DNA of 45,377 bases from Nemertoderma westbladi. Its lineage: Eukaryota; Xenacoelomorpha; Nemertodermatida; Nemertodermatidae. Position 1 is the stretch's first letter, and every line of letters starts with the position of its first letter. The stretch spans positions 1 through 45,377 of the forward strand of contig JAUCBJ010001510.1 in the NCBI GenBank assembly GCA_032718475.1. The letters run 5' to 3'. The notes under the pieces were generated by a model. It ran no database searches. It was not told where the DNA came from and worked only from the letters and a program-made list of their open reading frames with translations. Both the position numbers and the translations under genes were made by a program. This document shows positions 41,545 through 45,377 of this stretch, in pieces.

Positions 41545-41605
41545 ACCTGTGGCCTAGTGGTTGTAGTCTCGGCTTCTACCTCGAGGTCCCAGGTTCGAAT
41601 CCGAC
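41545..41605 (+). mobile_element. tRNA-derived SINE head
   Basis: GTGGCCTAGTGGTTGTAGTC has a Pol III A box (TGGCCTAGTGG), and GGTTCGAATCC (41592-41602) is a perfect B box at tRNA spacing. The 5' border is near 41545. It does not close into a complete cloverleaf with a matched acceptor stem, so it is a SINE head rather than a tRNA gene. It leads directly into the ribozyme at 41606-41648. Confidence 0.7.
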
Positions 41606-41648
41606 ACCACGCTGATGAGACCCAGTAAGGTCGAAACGCGTACGTGGT
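41606..41648 (+). ncRNA. hammerhead ribozyme motif in the SINE body
   Basis: All core nucleotides are present in order. Stem I 5' strand ACCACG (41606-41611); CTGATGA (41612-41618); stem II GACC (41619-41622) with loop CAGTAA and GGTC (41629-41632); GAAA (41633-41636); a minimal stem III of two pairs, with ACGCGT at 41636-41641; cleavage nucleotide A at 41642 after GT; stem I 3' strand CGTGGT (41643-41648), six pairs with ACCACG. This is a type I hammerhead with a very short stem III, as in some animal retroelement ribozymes that work best as dimers. Predicted cleavage follows base 41642. It would cut a SINE or host-intron transcript read on the + strand. Confidence 0.75.
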
Positions 41649-41763
41649 TTGGAGAGATATGAGATATTAATTTCAAGAAAAATTACGCGATTCCTGAATT
41701 TGTACACTACCCGGTTTAAAAGTACGCATGTGATCGGATTAGTCCTACAATTGCGCCAATAAA
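41649..41763 (+). mobile_element. SINE tail
   Basis: Continues TTGGAGAGATATGAGATATT and ends at CCAATAAA just before the right hairpin repeat. AATAAA is at 41757-41762. The 3' border is uncertain. Confidence 0.4.
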
Positions 41764-41802
41764 AGATAAGTTATTTTCGGTAAAATAAACTTATCATTCG
41801 AG
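41764..41802. repeat. hairpin direct repeat, right copy
   Basis: Exact second copy of 41353-41391. The 372 bp between the two copies carry the ribozyme SINE. The pair may be a 39-bp target duplication, or hairpins belonging to the element. Confidence 0.9.
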
Positions 41803-42200
41803 ATCCAGAGATTTGGTGTCCTCAGCAGTTAGAGCCCAGCATGGACTCCCGTAGAGGAGTACTGGAACTACTGCTGCTCTAAATAATCGGACCTTAAGTT
41901 TCCGATTAATTCTCGGTGACTTCCAAATCCTGGAAAGCCTATTCAAGGCTGCCCATGCCTTTCCCTTACGTATTCGAAGGTCCTCACCTGACTTCCGGAT
42001 CCATGATCCCAGGTAACAGAAGTCGTCCACATGCTCAAGCATACCATCCTTTGAGCTTATGCTCATCCGATCAGAGACTTGCTGAGGACTTTCAAAGTTA
42101 ACTGTCAGAATTTTGGTCTTTCTGGAGTTAATAAAAAGACCAACACTAGAAGCAGCATGTTCTAATAGGAGTAGGTGACTGCACAACTCATTTGTATGGC
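41803..42200 (-). pseudogene. RTE reverse transcriptase C-terminal fragment, second family
   Basis: The frame at 41794-42186 reads LLLLEHAASSVGLFINSRKT, HVDDFCYLGSWI, WAALNRLSRIWKS and LFRAAVVPVLLYGSPCWALT. This lies just after the YADD block of RTE RT. It is the same family as 33876-34387 (113-bp overlap) and the + strand copy at 44640-45377 (shared SSLEHAASSVGL). Confidence 0.8.
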
Positions 42201-42350
42201 TGGCTGCCTGTTAATACAAGTGACAGTACCCAGAGTACAGTTTTAGTAGGTAAGCCTATAAAAAGTGCGGTCAAATGAACATTTGAATGGACACCTCATT
42301 ATATTCCAATTATCATAATGATTATATATAATTCAACTGATGTATTTTAG

Positions 42351-42479
42351 ATGTAGATGAATGCTATGTCAGAACCGACAACTGTCTCATTGATAAAGCT
42401 ATCTGTGTAAACATTCCTGGCTCGTTTCTGTGTGAATGTAACCCTGGTTATGCTGGCAATGGAGTGACATTATGTGAAA
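42351..42479 (+). CDS. calcium-binding EGF exon
   Basis: A 129-bp exon, acceptor CTGATGTATTTTAG, donor GTAAGT at 42480, phase 1-1. It reads (D)[42 protein letters not shown]. Six cysteines, DVDEC and C-x-N-x4-F-x-C mark a calcium-binding EGF. Unlike the array exons it has no GAGSSND loop. It is the last clear exon of the lectin/EGF gene in the window. Confidence 0.88.
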
Positions 42480-42849
42480 GTAAGTTTAGTTAATATATTT
42501 ACAAGATGTTTCATAAATTATATTCAGATTTCATTTTGGTAAAACTAAGCTAATTGGTGGGTTTTTCCATCTATCATTAGAAAACTGGAATCCAAAAGCA
42601 TTTTAGGGATTAATATACAATTGTTAGTTTGAAGTTTAGTTTTAATTGTGAAATAGAATTAAGTGAAATTTTACGACAAAATATGGTCCAAGAGCCTAGT
42701 TAAGATGGCTTTCCATATTTTGCATACTCTGGACCTGTTTAAAAATATCAGCACGATGTAAATTAAATCGCACTAAATACTATATGTATATTGTATATAT
42801 TATATTTAATTAATTACTTCTTTACATAATTACATATTTTCTTACCCAG

Positions 42850-42889
42850 TCACGCCAGCAGCATTGGAGGATGCAATACCATATTATGG
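42850..42889 (+). CDS. possible short linker exon
   Basis: A pyrimidine-rich tract and CTTACCCAG precede 42850, and GTGAGT follows 42889. With the phase 1 end of the previous exon the 40 bases read (I)TPAALEDAIPYYG and end in phase 2. It has no domain. The splice signals are strong but the exon rests on them alone. Confidence 0.4.
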
Positions 42890-43289
42890 GTGAGTCTCAT
42901 ACAGTATTGTATAACAAGTGCTGTATAGAAAAGCCAAGGACCAAGTATATTACAGTAGCTACTAGTGTTGAAACAGAATGTTTTAATTTATCAACTAATC
43001 GTCCTATCCAACACTTGCACTGTCATGTCCTCTTTAGATGAGGAAAATATGTTTTCACAAAACCTATGTTTATATTGTCCTTTTATATATTTTTGATGTA
43101 ATTTTTTTCTGCAAATCTGTGTATGTCTAAGTGAGATATCGAAAGTTCAAAAATGTAATGACAGCTATGTCGAGTTTGGATTTATAATAGTGCATCGCGA
43201 TAGTCTGGATTGTGCACAATGTCTACCATGCTCATGCTCAACCATGATGTAGAATGTGTCATTACATCCCTTGAAATTCATAAACCATC
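42890..43289. other. intergenic or intron sequence, no gene seen
   Basis: AT-rich; no feature supported. Confidence 0.4.
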
Positions 43290-43930
43290 ACAATTAATTG
43301 CATCCTCAAAGGAAGGGTGATGAAGCTGGTGCTCTGTCTGCCAAACGAGCATGATATGAAGGTGAAGCAATGCTACCCAACTTCAGATTTTGGATGGTGG
43401 AAAAGCCTGCCCTACAAGCCAGCTATGAAGTGGCATATCGAAATGGGAAGTGCAAAAAACTACAAACTATCACGGAGAATCTTATTAAAGCATGTGCTGA
43501 TAAAATGGTGGAATTTATGGATCTTCCTTTTCACCTCTGCTCCAACCAACAAGTTTTGCTCTCAAATGATACCATTCACCGAAGAATTGACGATATGGCC
43601 AGTGATGTATGCCAACAAGTTTGATCTGACATCAAAGAGCATGGTGAAACACATACCTCTATGAAATTCCAATGATGGGGTTACAATTGGAGGGGTTCCT
43701 CTGCTACGAGAAATACAAAAATATGAAGGAAAAGTAATTCTGTGATACCATGCCAACCAAAACAACTGCAGTAGATGTGAAGGCTAACATGGACTCTTTC
43801 TTTGAAGCTAATGGGCTCACGTGTCATAATTTCAAGCACATCTATCTGTAGTGATAGTGGCCCAGCGATGGAGCCCCAGCGAAGCTGGTGCTTCTGTTGA
43901 GCCACAATCATGACCACAATCATACGTGGT
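43290..43930 (+). pseudogene. hAT transposase remnant (ZBED5/SCAND3-like)
   Basis: The frame at 43370-43624 reads KPALQASYEVAYRNGKCKKL, TITENLIKACADKMVEFM and LLSNDTIHRRIDDMASDVC. This is the conserved front part of the hAT-type transposases related to ZBED5, SCAND3 and FAM200 (SNDTIxRRIxxMxxDV). Later decayed frames (to about 43930) contain traces of the FxFANGL/TDGAPAM region. Stops and shifts are many. Confidence 0.7.
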
Positions 43931-43938
43931 ACACCCCA

Positions 43939-44470
43939 GATAACCCTGGTAGAGTACGAGTCATATTCGATTATAGATAATTGTTTGAAAGATCATCCTT
44001 AAACAGTGCGCTTATGGATGGCCATAACCCTGGTAGAGTACAAGTCATATTCGATTATAGAGAATTGTTTGAAGGATCATCCTTAAACAGTGCGCTTATG
44101 GATGGCCCTAATTTGAACAATAACTTGATTGGATATTCATGCGATTCCATCAAAGAAGTATAGCCTTCACATGTGATGTGGCAGCTATGTTCTACGAAGT
44201 ATATGCAGTAGAAAGCAAACAGGACAGTATACAACAGAAGACCAATCTGAGCAACCAGTAGTCTATAAGATGACGAGACGGATATCCGGAGGTAGGGACA
44301 TTCTGAACTGTACACCACTATATGTGTTAAAATGACAATAGGCCATAGGACACACTATGGCAAATGTGTGCTTGAGACGGTCCAGAAGGATTTTTATATG
44401 GATGGTAGTCTCAAGAGCGTGGACACATTAGAGGATGCGATAACACTCGTGCATTCTCTACAGATTTCGA
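43939..44470 (+). pseudogene. BEL/Pao reverse transcriptase remnant
   Basis: Reads NPGRVQVIFDYRELFEGSSL, NSALMDGPNLNNNLIG, and later, in another frame, KDFYMDGSLKSVDTLEDAIT. These match BEL/Pao RT (PGKxRVVFDxxAxxxGxSLN, LLxGPDLTNxLxGVL, V-x-NFYVDDxLKSVxTxEEA). The catalytic DD after FYV reads DG. An 84-bp tandem duplication covers the first block. Many stops. Confidence 0.75.
43941..44107 (+). repeat. 84-bp tandem duplication in the BEL/Pao RT
   Basis: TAACCCTGGTAGAGTAC through GCGCTTATGGATGGCC occurs at 43941-44024 and again from 44025, with about four differences. 84 is divisible by three, so the frame is kept. Confidence 0.9.
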
Positions 44471-44555
44471 TCCATTAGAGGACATTGTAAATCTGCAAAA
44501 AGTTAATTTTCGATCCATTTGAGGACATTGCAAATCTGAAATTAATTATTAATTA
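44465..44555 (+). repeat. 45-bp tandem duplication
   Basis: TTCGATCCATTAGAGGACAT with its AAATCTG tail repeats from 44465 and again from about 44510, with small differences, followed by TTAATTATTAATTAAAATT-type AT-rich sequence. Confidence 0.8.
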
Positions 44556-44639
44556 AAATTATCATTAATAAATTTAATCTAAAATTAAAATTATTATTAA
44601 TATCATTAAAATTAATTTTAAAGCTCATCTATCCCATCA

Positions 44640-45377
44640 TAGTAGACATGTACCGAACAACAAGAGTCCCACAAGAAATGAAAACAAATAAGTTGGTGCC
44701 AGTTCCCAAGAAGGGCAACCAACCTAACACTCTATGGTTCTTTTCGGGGAATCTCATTGATATCGATTGCTGCAAAGAAATACAATAGAATTCTATTAAA
44801 TCGCATCAGGGATCCCATTGAGAGACTGCTCCGTGGAAATCAGAATGGGTTCCGTGAAGGTCGTGGGACCATGGAACCAATTTTGGCACTTAGAAGGATA
44901 ATTGAAGAGTTATCAAAAAAGAAAGACAGGCATCTGGCTGTTATCTTTGTTGACTTCTTCAAGGCCTTTGATTCAGTCTCCCGCTCACGTATGTTCAGCA
45001 TACTTTCATTATATGGGATTCCTGATGAAATTATTGCAGCAATCAGATCAGTATACGATGGTTCGACAACATTTGTGTCTACTGTTGATGGTGACACAGA
45101 ACCATTTGATGTGTTATGGGGCGTCCTCCAGGGAGACACACTTGCACCATTCTTGTTCATAATTGTGGTTGACTATGTTCTACGCATGTCCTTAGATCAT
45201 CATAATGATGATGGGGTGATGATAACTCCACCTACTGGCTCCAGAAGTCGAGGAAATCCTGCCAAGTACCTAACTGATGTAGACTTTGCTGATGACTTAG
45301 GAGTACTCTCAGAATCACTAGAGGGAGCCCAACGGCTCCTCAGCTCATTAGAACATGCTGCATCTAGTGTTGGTCTT
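44640..45377 (+). pseudogene. RTE reverse transcriptase, continues beyond window
   Basis: After a one-base shift near 44733 the frame stays open to the window end (over 200 codons): RGISLISIAAKKYNRILLNR, NQNGFREGRGT, FVDFFKAFDSVSR (first catalytic Asp), GVLQGDTLAPFLF and VDFADDLGVLS (the FADD catalytic pair), ending SSLEHAASSVGL. The palm is complete. Upstream LVPVPKKGNQPN is in the shifted frame. It is the same family as 33876-34387 and 41803-42200 but on the + strand. The C-terminus lies outside the window. It is called a pseudogene only because of the frameshift. Confidence 0.8.

Noticed and set aside
41545-41605. Functional tRNA gene
   Set aside because: A and B boxes are present but no complete cloverleaf or acceptor stem could be formed, and the sequence runs into a ribozyme body; it is a SINE head.

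Overview
The window is eukaryotic, from an invertebrate animal genome: AT-rich DNA, short coding exons with GT/AG borders in long introns, and a dense layer of transposons. The lineage cannot be fixed from the sequence alone. The combination of F-type lectin and calcium-binding EGF exons, RTE, BEL/Pao, Penelope-like, PiggyBac and foldback-type elements, and the frequent palindrome AGGCCT would suit a marine invertebrate (for example an echinoderm or hemichordate), but this is inference.

Host gene. One modular gene seems to lie on the + strand from about 10.9 kb to at least 42.5 kb. Its exons are a shortened EGF exon (10891-10950), an F-type (fucose-binding) lectin domain split over two exons (12930-13177 and 17144-17345), a calcium-binding EGF exon (20888-21010), six nearly identical EGF exons in a 256-bp tandem array (27498-28913), another EGF exon (42351-42479) and perhaps a 40-bp exon at 42850-42889. 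The EGF exons and the two-exon lectin module all start and end in phase 1, so modules can be added, lost or skipped without breaking frame. Start codon, signal peptide and 3' end are not visible.

Transposon layers from left to right. A minus-strand RTE-type retrotransposon (353-7982), with a long flanking duplication, was split by a 4.5-kb DNA transposon (2771-7295). That transposon has a 6-bp target duplication, long inverted ends built of 22-bp tandem repeats, an intact integrase-like transposase and an intact zinc-ribbon companion gene. Next are a BEL/Pao gag fragment (8.4-9.4 kb), minisatellites and GC-rich sequence (11.1-12.5 kb), a candidate 14-bp-TIR element holding rearranged RTE pieces (14.2-16.4 kb), a decayed reverse-transcriptase fragment (18.2-18.6 kb), a tRNA-derived SINE (20.4-20.8 kb), a Penelope-like 5' part with an inverted partner (21.1-25.1 kb) and a complete mariner-like element with an uninterrupted 342-codon transposase (25406-27306).

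Right of the EGF array lie a decayed Gypsy pol (29.4-33.1 kb) split by two non-autonomous DNA elements, RTE fragments, a 1.4-kb long-inverted-repeat element (34.8-36.2 kb), a PiggyBac remnant joined to a hAT dimerisation domain (37.1-38.1 kb), another RTE copy (38.2-40.1 kb), an alpha-kinase-domain sequence with one in-frame stop (40.2-41.3 kb), and a tRNA-head SINE whose body forms a hammerhead ribozyme (41.5-41.65 kb) between two copies of a 39-bp hairpin sequence. The right end holds hAT and BEL/Pao remnants and an RTE reverse transcriptase that runs off the window.

Most striking are the hammerhead-ribozyme SINE, the tandem-repeat-ended two-gene transposon nested in an RTE, the PiggyBac-hAT chimeric frame and the young EGF exon array.
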